DNA of 6,306 bases from an uncultured Rhodospirillales bacterium (GTDB lineage: Bacteria > Pseudomonadota > Alphaproteobacteria > Acetobacterales > Acetobacteraceae): the NCBI GenBank assembly GCA_903928045.1, contig CAIYPH010000152.1, positions 1-6,306 on the forward strand, written 5' to 3'. A program made the translations under genes and the position numbers. This document shows, piece after piece, positions 1 to 6,298 of this stretch. The first letter of the stretch is position 1. The number at the start of each line of letters is the position of its first letter. The notes under the pieces were generated by a model that saw only the letters and a program-made list of their open reading frames with translations, searched no databases and was not told where the DNA came from.

Positions 1-60
1 GCTTGCATACCGGTCCGACACCCGCTGATACTGCGGGCGAGTGATTTCAGTCCAGGGCAT
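1..60 (-). CDS. IS5-family transposase, N-terminal 20 residues only
   Basis: The first 20 codons of a transposase run off the left edge of the window. The peptide begins MPWTEITRPQY and continues to RYAS. This resembles the opening of many IS5-family DDE transposases of alphaproteobacteria, which usually continue with a conserved segment like DLTDAEW. The start is an ATG at 60-58, preceded by a plausible ribosome site (GACGGAG on the minus strand, about 8 bases upstream). The catalytic DDE residues lie outside the window, so activity cannot be judged. It shares the orientation of flhB, so flagellar transcription would read into it. The peptide is short, but the match to this N-terminal pattern is specific. 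Confidence 0.7.
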   Translation of the reverse strand, partial: MPWTEITRPQYQRVSDRYAS

Positions 61-116
61 CAGTGGCTCCGTCGTGTCTCGCAAACCTACGGAATCACAA
101 CCAACTGAAATCACTC
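39..116 (-). repeat. 12-bp perfect inverted repeat flanking the transposase start codon
   Basis: GAGTGATTTCAG at 39-50 and its exact reverse complement CTGAAATCACTC at 105-116 are separated by 54 bases. The interval holds the transposase ribosome site and the ATG at 60-58. In the transposase mRNA the upstream arm would lie in the leader, and the downstream arm is coding sequence for the residues Thr-Glu-Ile-Thr. A transcript entering from flhB would contain both arms and could fold them together. A perfect 12-bp match in so short a region is unlikely by chance. A regulatory function is inferred. Confidence 0.6.
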
Positions 117-992
117 AACCTCTTTTCCGGTCAGGCTCTTAGCCACGACTCGGGGCGCCTCATTCTTATTCCGATCATAGGCAAGCGCTACTGCATAGTG
201 CGTCGGGTTAACCAGCACCACGGTGGCCTGCGGCACCGCGGCGATCATGCGCCGGCGGGCGCGTGTCTGCTGCAACTGCCGGATGCGGCGCTTGATAAGG
301 GGGTCGCCTTCCATGTCGCGGTGCTCGTCGCGGATTTCCGAGCGGCTCATGCGCAGGCGCTGCCAGTGCTGCCACTGATTGGCCGCGACATCGAGCACCA
401 CGACGATGAAAAAGGCCGCCAGCACGCCGCTGACGGCGCGCAGGATGGCGCCGAGGATCTCATGATTGAGCCAGGCGACGCTCCATGACAACGCCGTGGG
501 CAACTGGCGCAGGAGGGCGAGGAACGCGGTCACCGCGCCGGCGATGACGACGCCAAGCTTGAGGGCGGCGCGACCGGCCTCGATCAAGGCAGCGAAGCCG
601 AACAGCCGAGCGAGGCGCGGGCGGGGATCCAGCCTGGAGACCTTCGGGCGCATGGCGCCGAGGTTGATGAGGAAGCGGGTCTGCAGCAGGGTCGCCGCCG
701 CCGCCGCCGCGCAGGTGACGGCGAGGAAGGGAAACGCGGTGGCGAAGGCGGCGTGCAGCCCGGCGTCAAGCGCCGCGGTCGCTGAAGTTTCATGCGCGCC
801 GGACAGAAAGCCGGCCAGCGTGGCGCCGATCCGCCGCGCGACGTCTGGCCCCTGATAGGAGGCATAGAGACCGCACAGGCCGAGAATTGCGAAGCTCACC
901 AAGTCTCGCGAAACGGCGACCTGGCCCTCGGCGCGCGCCATATCGAGGCGGCGCTGGGTCGGTGATTCCGTGCGATCATCGGTATCCGCCAT
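111..992 (-). CDS. flhB: Flagellar export switch protein FlhB, C-terminus truncated by an insertion sequence
   Basis: FlhB is the inner-membrane component of the flagellar type III export gate that changes export from rod/hook to filament substrates after cleaving itself. The frame gives 293 residues, against roughly 350-380 for the family. Residues 1-30 carry the typical charged start (SPTQRRLDMARAEGQ). Hydrophobic segments lie near 31-47, 82-106, 141-162 and 182-204. The linker has MSRSEIRDEHRDMEGDP at 215-231, and the autocleavage motif NPTH is at 262-265. Similarity ends at PRVVAK (280-285). The last eight residues, SLTGKEVE, are encoded by the IS end. About 60-90 residues of the cytoplasmic domain are therefore missing. 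The ATG lies two bases after the fliR stop, with GGGAG about 10 bases upstream inside fliR. Identity is certain; loss of function is likely but inferred. Confidence 0.95.
   Translation of the reverse strand: MADTDDRTESPTQRRLDMARAEGQVAVSRDLVSFAILGLCGLYASYQGPDVARRIGATLAGFLSGAHETSATAALDAGLHAAFATAFPFLAVTCAAAAAATLLQTRFLINLGAMRPKVSRLDPRPRLARLFGFAALIEAGRAALKLGVVIAGAVTAFLALLRQLPTALSWSVAWLNHEILGAILRAVSGVLAAFFIVVVLDVAANQWQHWQRLRMSRSEIRDEHRDMEGDPLIKRRIRQLQQTRARRRMIAAVPQATVVLVNPTHYAVALAYDRNKNEAPRVVAKSLTGKEVE
139..141. repeat. Probable target-site duplication (TTA), one copy
   Basis: TTA (TAA on the minus strand) lies between the presumed IS terminus at 138 and intact flhB sequence. TNA triplets are the usual duplicated target of IS1031-group elements. 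The second copy would be outside the window, so this remains an inference. Confidence 0.45.
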
Positions 993-994
993 GC

Positions 995-1762
995 TCAGAG
1001 TGCTCCCGCCTGGAGAAAGGCGGCGCGCACATGTTCAAGCCAGGATTGCAGGATTCCACCGCCGAGCAATGCCAGCAGCAGCAGCCCGCCGGCGATCTGG
1101 CCGGGCATGGCGGCGAAGTAGACCTGCAACTGCGGCACAAGGCGGCTCAGCAGGCTGAGACAGACCTGCCACAAAATGCCGGCCAGAACGATCGGGCCGG
1201 CGAGGCGGAGCACGGTATCGAAACCGGCGCCGAGCGCGCCAAGTGCCACCGCGATGGCGTCGCCGGAGAACAGCCTGGCGCCGGGGGTGATCAGTTCATA
1301 GCTGTGTGCAAGCGCGCGCAGCGGTAGCTCGTGGAGGTCCCCGGCGAGGATCAGCACTGGCGCCGCCAGGGCAAATGCGTGCGAAATGGCCGAACTCTGC
1401 CCGCCCAGCTCGGCATCAGGCTCGATGACGTTGGTGAGACCCATCATGGAGGCCAAAACCTGACCGGCCACTGGTAGGATTTGCACGGCGATCCGGACCA
1501 GCCAACCCATCCAAAGCCCGACCGCAATTTCGCCCACGACCAACGCCGCCAGCTCCACCGGCCCGCTGGGAGGCTTGGGGATGATCGGCAGCAGCACCGG
1601 CAGCAGCAGCACCGTCAAGCACAGCGCAATGGCGGTGCGCACCGTCATCGGCAGTTCCGCCTCGCCGATCCCCGGCAGCAGCATCGCGGCGCACCCGACC
1701 CGGCACAGCACCAGCACGAACCCCAGCGCATAGGCATCGAGCATGATGGCGAGGTCGGCCAT
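995..1762 (-). CDS. fliR: Flagellar export gate protein FliR
   Basis: FliR forms the flagellar type III secretion gate in the inner membrane together with FliP and FliQ. At 255 residues it has the normal family length. It is strongly hydrophobic throughout, with several membrane segments. Family-like stretches are RTAIALCLTVLLLPVL (42-57), the MGLTNVIEPDAEL region (107-119), LHELPLRALAHSYELITPG (143-161) and LRLAGPIVLAG near 185-195. PQLQVYFAAMPGQI (210-223) corresponds to the conserved PQLNVFF-type motif. The ATG at 1762 lies 6 bases after the fliQ stop, with only a weak ribosome site, which suggests translational coupling. An internal ATG at 1744 is possible but would remove the conventional N-terminus. 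It precedes flhB by 2 bases. Confidence 0.96.
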   Translation of the reverse strand: MADLAIMLDAYALGFVLVLCRVGCAAMLLPGIGEAELPMTVRTAIALCLTVLLLPVLLPIIPKPPSGPVELAALVVGEIAVGLWMGWLVRIAVQILPVAGQVLASMMGLTNVIEPDAELGGQSSAISHAFALAAPVLILAGDLHELPLRALAHSYELITPGARLFSGDAIAVALGALGAGFDTVLRLAGPIVLAGILWQVCLSLLSRLVPQLQVYFAAMPGQIAGGLLLLALLGGGILQSWLEHVRAAFLQAGAL

Positions 1763-1768
1763 CCCGGC

Positions 1769-2041
1769 TCAGACGCTACCAAGGCTGGCGATGCGCTGCA
1801 TCACCCCGCGTGTGAAGTCGCCGAGCGTGGACATCATGAATGAGCCGAGCAGCACCATGGTGGCGAAGATCGCGACCACCTTGGGCAGGAAAACCAGCGT
1901 CTGCTCGTTGATCTGCGTAACCGCCTGGACCAGCGACATGATCACGCCGATCGTCAGGGCAACGCCGAGCGGTGGGCCGACCAGCTTGGCCGCGACGAGG
2001 ATGCTGTCACGTAACAACAGCATGATTTCTTCTTCCTGCAC
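1769..2041 (-). CDS. fliQ: Flagellar export gate protein FliQ
   Basis: FliQ is a small two-helix membrane protein, present in several copies around the FliP/FliR gate of the flagellar export apparatus. The product has 90 residues, the usual size. It has two hydrophobic segments (about 14-38 and 52-72) around the hallmark QAVTQINEQTLVFLPK at 39-54. The start is a GTG at 2041-2039. It is preferred over the ATG at 2023 because a GGGAG lies 8 bases upstream and because the extra residues align with the usual FliQ N-terminus (acidic residues, then LLLRDS). It sits 32 bases downstream of fliE and 6 bases before fliR in one operon. Confidence 0.96.
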   Translation of the reverse strand: MQEEEIMLLLRDSILVAAKLVGPPLGVALTIGVIMSLVQAVTQINEQTLVFLPKVVAIFATMVLLGSFMMSTLGDFTRGVMQRIASLGSV

Positions 2042-2073
2042 CTTTTGTGCTCCCGGAGTTGCGGCGATCGTCG

Positions 2074-2373
2074 TCAGATCGCCATGCGGAGGACATCCTG
2101 ATAGGCCTGGACGACACGGTCGCGGATCGCCATCGCGGTTTGTAACGTCAGCTCCGCCTTGGAGAGCGAGGTGACTACATCCGTCAGGTCACCGGAGCCG
2201 GCGATCGCCGCGGTCGACTTGGTCTCCGCGCTTTGAGCGGCGGTGATGCTGCCCTCGATTGCCTGGCGCAGCGCGTCACCAAATCCGGAGCCAGCCGAGG
2301 CGGCGCCATCGCCCGCACCGGGCAGCCTGGCGGGGCTGTCTGATGGGCGGACAACGAGGAGCGGGATTGCCAT
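2074..2373 (-). CDS. fliE: Flagellar hook-basal body protein FliE
   Basis: FliE is the adapter between the MS ring and the proximal rod and is among the first proteins exported by the flagellar secretion system. The product has 99 residues, a typical length. The N-terminal third is variable and rich in Gly, Ala and Ser. The C-terminal part is diagnostic: KAELTLQTAMAIRDRVVQAY at 72-91, followed by QDVLRMAI at the end, close to the family pattern (AEVxLQTxVAVRDRVVxAYQDIMRM). No signal peptide is expected, since it travels through the type III pathway. The ATG lies 5 bases after the flgC stop. Confidence 0.95.
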   Translation of the reverse strand: MAIPLLVVRPSDSPARLPGAGDGAASAGSGFGDALRQAIEGSITAAQSAETKSTAAIAGSGDLTDVVTSLSKAELTLQTAMAIRDRVVQAYQDVLRMAI

Positions 2374-2378
2374 CCCGC

Positions 2379-2786
2379 CTACTTCAGCATTTCGATGGTA
2401 CGCGAAATCATGCCCCGCGCGCTTTGCATCACGGCGAGATTGGCGCTGTAGGAGCGCTGCGCCTCACGCATATCCATGATTTCGATCATCGAGTTGACGT
2501 TGGGCGTGCGCAGATAGCCGTTGGCATCCGCGGCGGGATGGCCAGGATCGTATCGCAGCGGCAACTCGGACTTGTCCTGCCCGATCCGCTGGACCTTGAC
2601 GAGATCGACGCCGAGGTTGCGGTCCATCTCGTTGGCAAAGGTGATCGTCTTTCGTCGGTAAGGCTGCGCGCCGGGGCTGCTTCCGGTGGTGTCCTGGTTG
2701 GCGAGATTTTCGGCGATGACGCGCAGCCGCATCGTCTGCGCCTGCATGCCGCGGGCCGAGATCGCCAGGGCGGTATCCATATCCAT
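2379..2786 (-). CDS. flgC: Flagellar proximal rod protein FlgC
   Basis: FlgC is a rod subunit of the flagellar basal body, exported by the type III apparatus. From the chosen start it has 135 residues, which is normal. The flagellar rod N-terminal pattern is present as ALAISARGMQAQ (6-17), followed by NLANQDTTGS (27-36). The C-terminal half has YDPGHPAADANGY (79-91) and ends in the helical region SMIEIMDMREAQRSYSANL (99-117), all strongly FlgC-like. The frame also allows a GTG at 2789 and an ATG at 2780. The ATG at 2786 is chosen because AAGGA lies 8 bases upstream and because MDMDTAL matches the usual start. The gene lies between flgB and fliE. Confidence 0.96.
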   Translation of the reverse strand: MDMDTALAISARGMQAQTMRLRVIAENLANQDTTGSSPGAQPYRRKTITFANEMDRNLGVDLVKVQRIGQDKSELPLRYDPGHPAADANGYLRTPNVNSMIEIMDMREAQRSYSANLAVMQSARGMISRTIEMLK

Positions 2787-2825
2787 CACGCGTGTCCTTC
2801 GTCACCAATCTCTGGACGCATGGGG

Positions 2826-3215
2826 CTAGTGGCCGATCACGGTACGGAACATGCCGAGATATTTCCGGTAGATGTCCGATGTCAGTTCATGCGCTGAATC
2901 GGTCTCGGCGATGCGGGTCAGCTGGTCTTCGAGCGACACCGAGTTACCGTCGGGGGCGCGCTCACCGCGGTTGACTCTGGCCGATGATTCCCCGCCGCCC
3001 GACGGCGCGAGATGGCTGTCATCCGTGCGCATCATCGGCAAGGCTGGGCCGCTGCCGGCGGCGCGCTTCAGACTGGCGGCAAACGGTGCCACGTCCTTGC
3101 TCACCCAATGGGGCGTATCGATGTTGGCGATATTCTGGGCGAGCACCTTTTGCCGCGCACCCGTCCATGCCAGGCGGCTTTCCGCAAGTTGGAAAATGGG
3201 GATCTGGCTGAACAT
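2826..3215 (-). CDS. flgB: Flagellar proximal rod protein FlgB
   Basis: FlgB is a proximal rod subunit of the flagellar basal body. The product has 129 residues, near the usual 130-138. It begins MFSQIPIFQLAESRLAW, followed by QNIANIDTP (27-35), the rod-family signature. The C-terminal part has DGNSVSLEDQL (89-99) and ends YRKYLGMFRTVIGH, as expected for FlgB. The middle (about 50-85) is low in conservation. The ATG at 3215 is chosen because family members start exactly here and because GAGGG lies about 8 bases upstream. The frame stays open upstream to an ATG at 3335, which would add 40 residues; that start lacks a good ribosome site. flgB is the first gene of the leftward operon and ends 39 bases before the flgC start. 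Confidence 0.95.
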   Translation of the reverse strand: MFSQIPIFQLAESRLAWTGARQKVLAQNIANIDTPHWVSKDVAPFAASLKRAAGSGPALPMMRTDDSHLAPSGGGESSARVNRGERAPDGNSVSLEDQLTRIAETDSAHELTSDIYRKYLGMFRTVIGH

Positions 3216-3376
3216 CGCGACACCCTCGGTTGCTTGGGCCCAGGATTGGGCGGCTGCGGCGAGGATGGCCGGAAAGGATGAGCAAAGCCTTAACGTGCCT
3301 GCAAGGCCGATGCGGGCGATTAGGGAAGTGTTCATTTCTGGACGTCAGCATGCGCGCAATCGATCGGAGAGCGCGC
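3216..3376. promoter_or_regulatory. Divergent intergenic region between the two flagellar operons
   Basis: These 161 bases must supply promoters for both the flgB operon (leftward) and the fliOP operon (rightward), since both start here. I see no clean sigma-70, sigma-54 or sigma-28 promoter. A TTAAC at 3290-3294 recalls half of a CtrA site, the cell-cycle regulator that controls early flagellar genes in many alphaproteobacteria. The second half at the usual spacing is poor (TGAG). A GCCGAT at 3306-3311 recalls a sigma-28 -10 box but lacks a correctly spaced -35. The regulatory role is inferred from gene layout alone. Confidence 0.45.
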
Positions 3377-3658
3377 ATGGATGGCGATGTTTGGTTTGCG
3401 GGCAGTGATGCAGCATGCACGGCTGCGGTCGAGCAGCTTGGCGACGGCCTCGTGGCGATGGTTCGCACCGCGCGGGCCTTGGCGGCGGCGCAGCGGCCGA
3501 TCGATCTTGCCGGGATCGACAACATGGTCGGAGTCTATTGCGCCCGCGCGCTCGATCTCCCGCTGGTCGAAGGACGGAAGCTGCGCGATCGGCTGAAATG
3601 CCTCGAGACCGAGATCGACCTGCTGGAGCGCGACCTCGGCGGGCCGCCCTCCGCCTGA
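3377..3658 (+). CDS. Uncharacterised 93-residue helical protein leading the fliOP operon
   Basis: I do not recognise a named family. The product is small, soluble-looking and mostly helical, with no signal peptide or membrane segment. A long amphipathic stretch covers roughly residues 11-40. A conserved-looking centre follows (RPIDLAGIDNMVG, 40-52, then CARALDLPLVEGRKLRDRL). The end is a charged helix (KCLETEIDLLERDL) that could form a coiled coil. The ATG at 3377 is preferred because GGAGAG lies 5 bases upstream; the frame is open further upstream, with an ATG at 3350. It ends 22 bases before fliO and is probably cotranscribed with it. Size, helicity and location would fit a flagellar chaperone or assembly factor of the FliT/FlgN kind, but no sequence motif proves that. 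Confidence 0.75.
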   Translation: MDGDVWFAGSDAACTAAVEQLGDGLVAMVRTARALAAAQRPIDLAGIDNMVGVYCARALDLPLVEGRKLRDRLKCLETEIDLLERDLGGPPSA

Positions 3659-3680
3659 TCCTCTGACCAGGCGAAGCAAA

Positions 3681-3938
3681 ATGCTGACAGCCCTTCCCTC
3701 TCTCGCCTTCGTCCTCGCCCTGGCCGCGCTCGCCGCCTTCCTGGTGCGCCGAACTGGCTGGCGGCCTGCCGCACTCGCCACGGCGGAGTTCGCCGTGGTC
3801 GCACGAACGCGGCTCGACGGGCGCCGCGCGCTCTGCCAGATCCGCCGCGGTCACGTGAACATCCTGGTGCTGACTGGCGGCGGCGGCGATGTCGTCCTCG
3901 ATCGCTGGGAGACCGAAGCATCGGTCTCGGCGAGATGA
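3681..3938 (+). CDS. fliO: Flagellar biosynthesis protein FliO (short form)
   Basis: FliO is a small membrane protein that helps FliP assemble into the export gate. The product has 85 residues, at the short end for this poorly conserved family. It has one N-terminal membrane segment (about 4-22), followed by a small cytoplasmic domain. That domain contains LDGRRALCQIRRGHVNILVL (45-64) and a glycine run before DVVLD (65-74), matching the FliO pattern of a basic strand followed by a hydrophobic strand and a Gly turn. The assignment is strengthened by position: its stop overlaps the fliP start by four bases (ATGA), the usual fliO-fliP arrangement. A moderate ribosome site (AGGCGAAG) precedes the ATG. 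Confidence 0.88.
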   Translation: MLTALPSLAFVLALAALAAFLVRRTGWRPAALATAEFAVVARTRLDGRRALCQIRRGHVNILVLTGGGGDVVLDRWETEASVSAR

Positions 3939-4690
3939 GCCGGCGCATCGCGCTACTGCTCGCTGCATTCGGGCTCTGCCTGGTCGCGGCTCCGGCCATC
4001 GCGCAGTCGGTCAGTATCGATCTCGGCGCCAATGGCGGCGCGGGTGCAACCTCACGGCTGGTTCAACTCTCCGCCCTGATCACCGGCCTATCACTCGCCC
4101 CCAGCCTGCTGGTGATGATGACCGCCTTCACCCGCATCATCATCGCCTTGTCGATCCTGCGCAGCGCACTGGCCCTTCAGGGCGTGCCGCCCAACACTGT
4201 GCTGGTGGGGCTGGCGCTATTCCTCACCTTCAACGTCATGGAGCCGGTGTTCGACCAGGCCTGGACCGCAGGGATCAAGCCGATGTCCGAGGGCAAGATC
4301 GGCGAGATGGAAGGCTTCAAGCTCGCCGTCACGCCCTTTCGCGGCTTCATGCTGGCCAATGCCCGCCCGGACGACCTGCAACTTTTTGTCGACCTCGCGC
4401 ACGGTGACAGCGCAAAGGTCGATCTCGCCAAGCCCGATGACGTCCCGTGGCGGGCGCTGGTACCGGGTTTCCTGGTGAGCGAACTACGGCGCGGCTTCGA
4501 GATCGGCTTCATGATCTACCTGCCGTTCCTGGTGATCGATCTCGTGGTGGCCAGTATCCTGATGAGCCTCTGCATGATGATGTTGCCACCCAATGCAATC
4601 TCTCTGCCGTTCAAACTGATCTTCTTCGTCATGGTCGATGGCTGGCGGTTGATCGCCGGCTCTCTGGTGCAGAGCTTCGCGGCCGGATAA
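3935..4690 (+). CDS. fliP: Flagellar export gate protein FliP
   Basis: FliP is the principal component of the flagellar type III export gate in the inner membrane, forming a pore with FliQ and FliR. The product has 251 residues, the normal length. It has a cleavable signal peptide, as FliP proteins do (residues 1-24, probable cut after AIA). The core signatures are [20 protein letters not shown] (54-73), [20 protein letters not shown] (75-94) and FLTFNVMEP (96-104). The C-terminal part has [19 protein letters not shown] (185-203), then [15 protein letters not shown] (214-228) and VDGWRLI. The ATG overlaps the fliO stop. Its partners fliQ and fliR are on the opposite, divergent operon. Confidence 0.97.
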   Translation: MSRRIALLLAAFGLCLVAAPAIAQSVSIDLGANGGAGATSRLVQLSALITGLSLAPSLLVMMTAFTRIIIALSILRSALALQGVPPNTVLVGLALFLTFNVMEPVFDQAWTAGIKPMSEGKIGEMEGFKLAVTPFRGFMLANARPDDLQLFVDLAHGDSAKVDLAKPDDVPWRALVPGFLVSELRRGFEIGFMIYLPFLVIDLVVASILMSLCMMMLPPNAISLPFKLIFFVMVDGWRLIAGSLVQSFAAG

Positions 4691-4718
4691 AGCGGGGAAG
4701 ACCACCGGAGCCCCCGCC

Positions 4719-6257
4719 ATGCCCGATACCATCGCCCCCGCCGCGCCGCGCTACATCAAGCTCAACCCGGCCGACAATGTCGCCGTGGTCGCCAGTGATT
4801 TCGGCCTGCCCGCCGGCACGGTGTTCCCCTGCGGCCTCACGCTGCTCGACCGCGTGCCGCAAGGCCACAAGGTGGCGCTCTCCGACATCCCGGCCGGCAC
4901 CGCCGTGCGGCGCTACGGCGCGGTGATCGGCACCGCGAAGCAGGACCTGCCGCGCGGCGCCTGGGTGTCCGAGGCGAAACTCGCCATGCCCGAGGCGCCG
5001 GCCCTCGATGCCCTGCCGCGCGGCAATCCGCCTGCGCCGCTGCCGCCGCTCGAGGGCTATACCTTCCAGGGGTTCCGCAACCCCGACGGCTCCGTCGGCA
5101 CCCGCAACGTGCTCGCCGTCAGCACCTCCGTGCAATGCGTCGCCGGCACCGTCGAATTCGCGCTCGAACGCGTGCGCCGCGAATTGCTGCCGCGCTACCC
5201 CAACGTCGATGGCGTCGTCGCCCTCACCCATACCTATGGCTGCGGCGTGGCGATCGACGCGCCCGATGCCGTGGTGCCCATCCGCACCCTGCAAAACCTC
5301 GCCCGCAACCCCAATTTCGGCGGCCAGGCCATGGTGGTCGGCCTCGGCTGCGAAAAGCTCATCCCTGAGCGCCTGCTCGGCCCCGGCGCCCCGCCCACCG
5401 ACGTGATGCGCCTCCAGGATGCCGCCTTCGAAGGCTTCGGCCCCATGGTGGAGGCCATCTACGCCATGTGCGAAGCCCGTCTCGACATCCTCAACCGCCG
5501 CACCCGCGAAACCTGCCCGGCGAGTGACCTGGTGATCGGCCTGCAATGCGGCGGCTCCGACGCCTTTTCCGGCATGACCGCCAACCCCGCGCTCGGCTTC
5601 GCCGCCGACCTGCTGGTGCGCGCCGGGGCCACCGTCATGTTCTCCGAAGTCACCGAGGTCCGCGACGCCATCCACCTCCTCACCGCCCGCGCCGCCGACG
5701 ACACCGTCGCCGACGCCCTGGTGCGCGAAATGGCCTGGTACGACGCCTACCTCGCCCGCGGCGGCGCCGATCGCTCGGCCAATACCACCCCCGGCAACAA
5801 AGCCGGCGGCCTCTCGAACATCGTCGAAAAAGCCCTCGGCTCCATCGTCAAATCCGGCACCGCGCCCATCGTCGAAGTCCTCGCGCCCGGCGAACGGCCC
5901 ACCCGCAAAGGCATGATCTTCGCCGCCACCCCTGCCAGTGACTTCATCTGCGGCACAATGCAACTCGCCTCCGGCATCGGCCTGCAAGTCTTCACCACCG
6001 GCCGCGGCACCCCGTACGGCCTCGCCGCCGCCCCCGTGATCAAAGTTGCCACCAACTCCGTCCTCGCCCGCCGGTGGCACGACCTCATCGACTTCGACGC
6101 CGGCGGCATCGCTACCGGCGGCGCCACCATCGAAGAAACCGGCTGGGACCTGTTCCGCCTCATCCTCGACACCGCCTCCGGCCGCATCAAGCCATGGTCG
6201 GACCGCTGGGGGATCGCCAACGCGCTGGCGCTGTTCAATCCGGCGCCGGTGACGTAG
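4719..6257 (+). CDS. garD: Galactarate dehydratase (GarD, UxaA/GarD family)
   Basis: This enzyme dehydrates galactarate to 5-dehydro-4-deoxy-D-glucarate in hexarate catabolism (EC 4.2.1.42); the family is iron-dependent and cytoplasmic. The product has 512 residues, against 523 remembered for Escherichia coli GarD, and is collinear with it to the shared ending FNPAPVT. An N-terminal SAF-type domain covers about 11-85 ([14 protein letters not shown] at 47-60). Family blocks follow: GSVGTRN (124-130), HTYGCG (171-176), GLGCEK (208-213), [10 protein letters not shown] (276-285), [15 protein letters not shown] (308-322) and [10 protein letters not shown] (425-434). The related altronate dehydratase UxaA is less likely because these blocks follow GarD throughout. 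The ATG has GGAG 8 bases upstream. It starts 28 bases after fliP with no terminator visible between them. Third codon positions are more C-rich than in the flagellar genes. Confidence 0.93.
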   Translation: MPDTIAPAAPRYIKLNPADNVAVVASDFGLPAGTVFPCGLTLLDRVPQGHKVALSDIPAGTAVRRYGAVIGTAKQDLPRGAWVSEAKLAMPEAPALDALPRGNPPAPLPPLEGYTFQGFRNPDGSVGTRNVLAVSTSVQCVAGTVEFALERVRRELLPRYPNVDGVVALTHTYGCGVAIDAPDAVVPIRTLQNLARNPNFGGQAMVVGLGCEKLIPERLLGPGAPPTDVMRLQDAAFEGFGPMVEAIYAMCEARLDILNRRTRETCPASDLVIGLQCGGSDAFSGMTANPALGFAADLLVRAGATVMFSEVTEVRDAIHLLTARAADDTVADALVREMAWYDAYLARGGADRSANTTPGNKAGGLSNIVEKALGSIVKSGTAPIVEVLAPGERPTRKGMIFAATPASDFICGTMQLASGIGLQVFTTGRGTPYGLAAAPVIKVATNSVLARRWHDLIDFDAGGIATGGATIEETGWDLFRLILDTASGRIKPWSDRWGIANALALFNPAPVT

Positions 6258-6274
6258 GGGCGGAAGGGAAGCGT

Positions 6275-6298
6275 GTTCTTTTTGTGAACAAAAAGAAC
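6275..6298 (+). terminator. Perfect 11-bp inverted repeat after garD, possible terminator
   Basis: GTTCTTTTTGT and its exact reverse complement ACAAAAAGAAC are separated by GA, 17 bases after the garD stop. In RNA this would form a strong but AU-rich hairpin. The next bases in the window are A-rich (CAAAAAAC), so the classical U-tract of a plus-strand terminator is not visible before the window ends. It may be a terminator completed beyond the edge, or a dispersed intergenic repeat. Confidence 0.5.

Larger units (their letters stand above)
1..138 (-). mobile_element. Partial insertion sequence (IS5 family, probably IS1031 group), inserted in flhB
   Basis: This is the transposase-proximal end of an insertion sequence; the rest lies beyond the left edge. 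The flhB reading frame matches its family up to about position 140 and then loses all similarity. The junction on the minus strand reads TAA followed by GAGCCTGACCGGAAAAG, which looks like an IS terminal inverted repeat next to a TNA-type target. TNA targets with 3-bp duplications are known for the IS1031 group of IS5. A transposase start follows 78 bp inside the element. The family assignment rests on the first residues of the transposase and on remembered IS end sequences. The far inverted repeat and the second target copy are not visible, so the exact boundary is inferred. Confidence 0.75.

Noticed and set aside
63..488. Plus-strand open frame across the IS end and flhB
   Set aside because: It crosses the IS/flhB junction and is antisense to the well-supported FlhB frame. 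Its product looks like no protein family.
887..1327. Plus-strand open frame antisense to flhB and fliR
   Set aside because: It is a shadow of the FliR and FlhB coding frames, with low-complexity composition rich in Gln, Gly, Ala and His.
3283..3300. Sigma-54-like promoter on the minus strand (GGCACG followed by TTTGCT)
   Set aside because: The GG and GC dinucleotides are 14 bases apart instead of 10, which is incompatible with sigma-54 recognition.
3291..3313. Sigma-28-like promoter on the plus strand (TAACG and GCCGATGC)
   Set aside because: The two boxes are about 4 bases too close together and the upstream box matches only partly.
3230..3376. Longer N-terminus for the 93-residue gene, from 3230 or 3350
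   Set aside because: The upstream codons give an Arg-rich, non-family-like peptide across the promoter region. The ATG at 3377 has the best ribosome site (GGAGAG).
3889..4407. Plus-strand open frame overlapping fliO and fliP in another frame
   Set aside because: The FliP frame covers the same stretch with strong family motifs. The alternative product is an Arg- and Pro-rich shadow.
4629..6080. Long open frame of 483 codons on the minus strand, antisense to garD
   Set aside because: Its product is rich in Gly, Ala, Asp, Glu and His with no recognisable fold. It arises because garD has C-rich third codon positions that suppress stops on the opposite strand.
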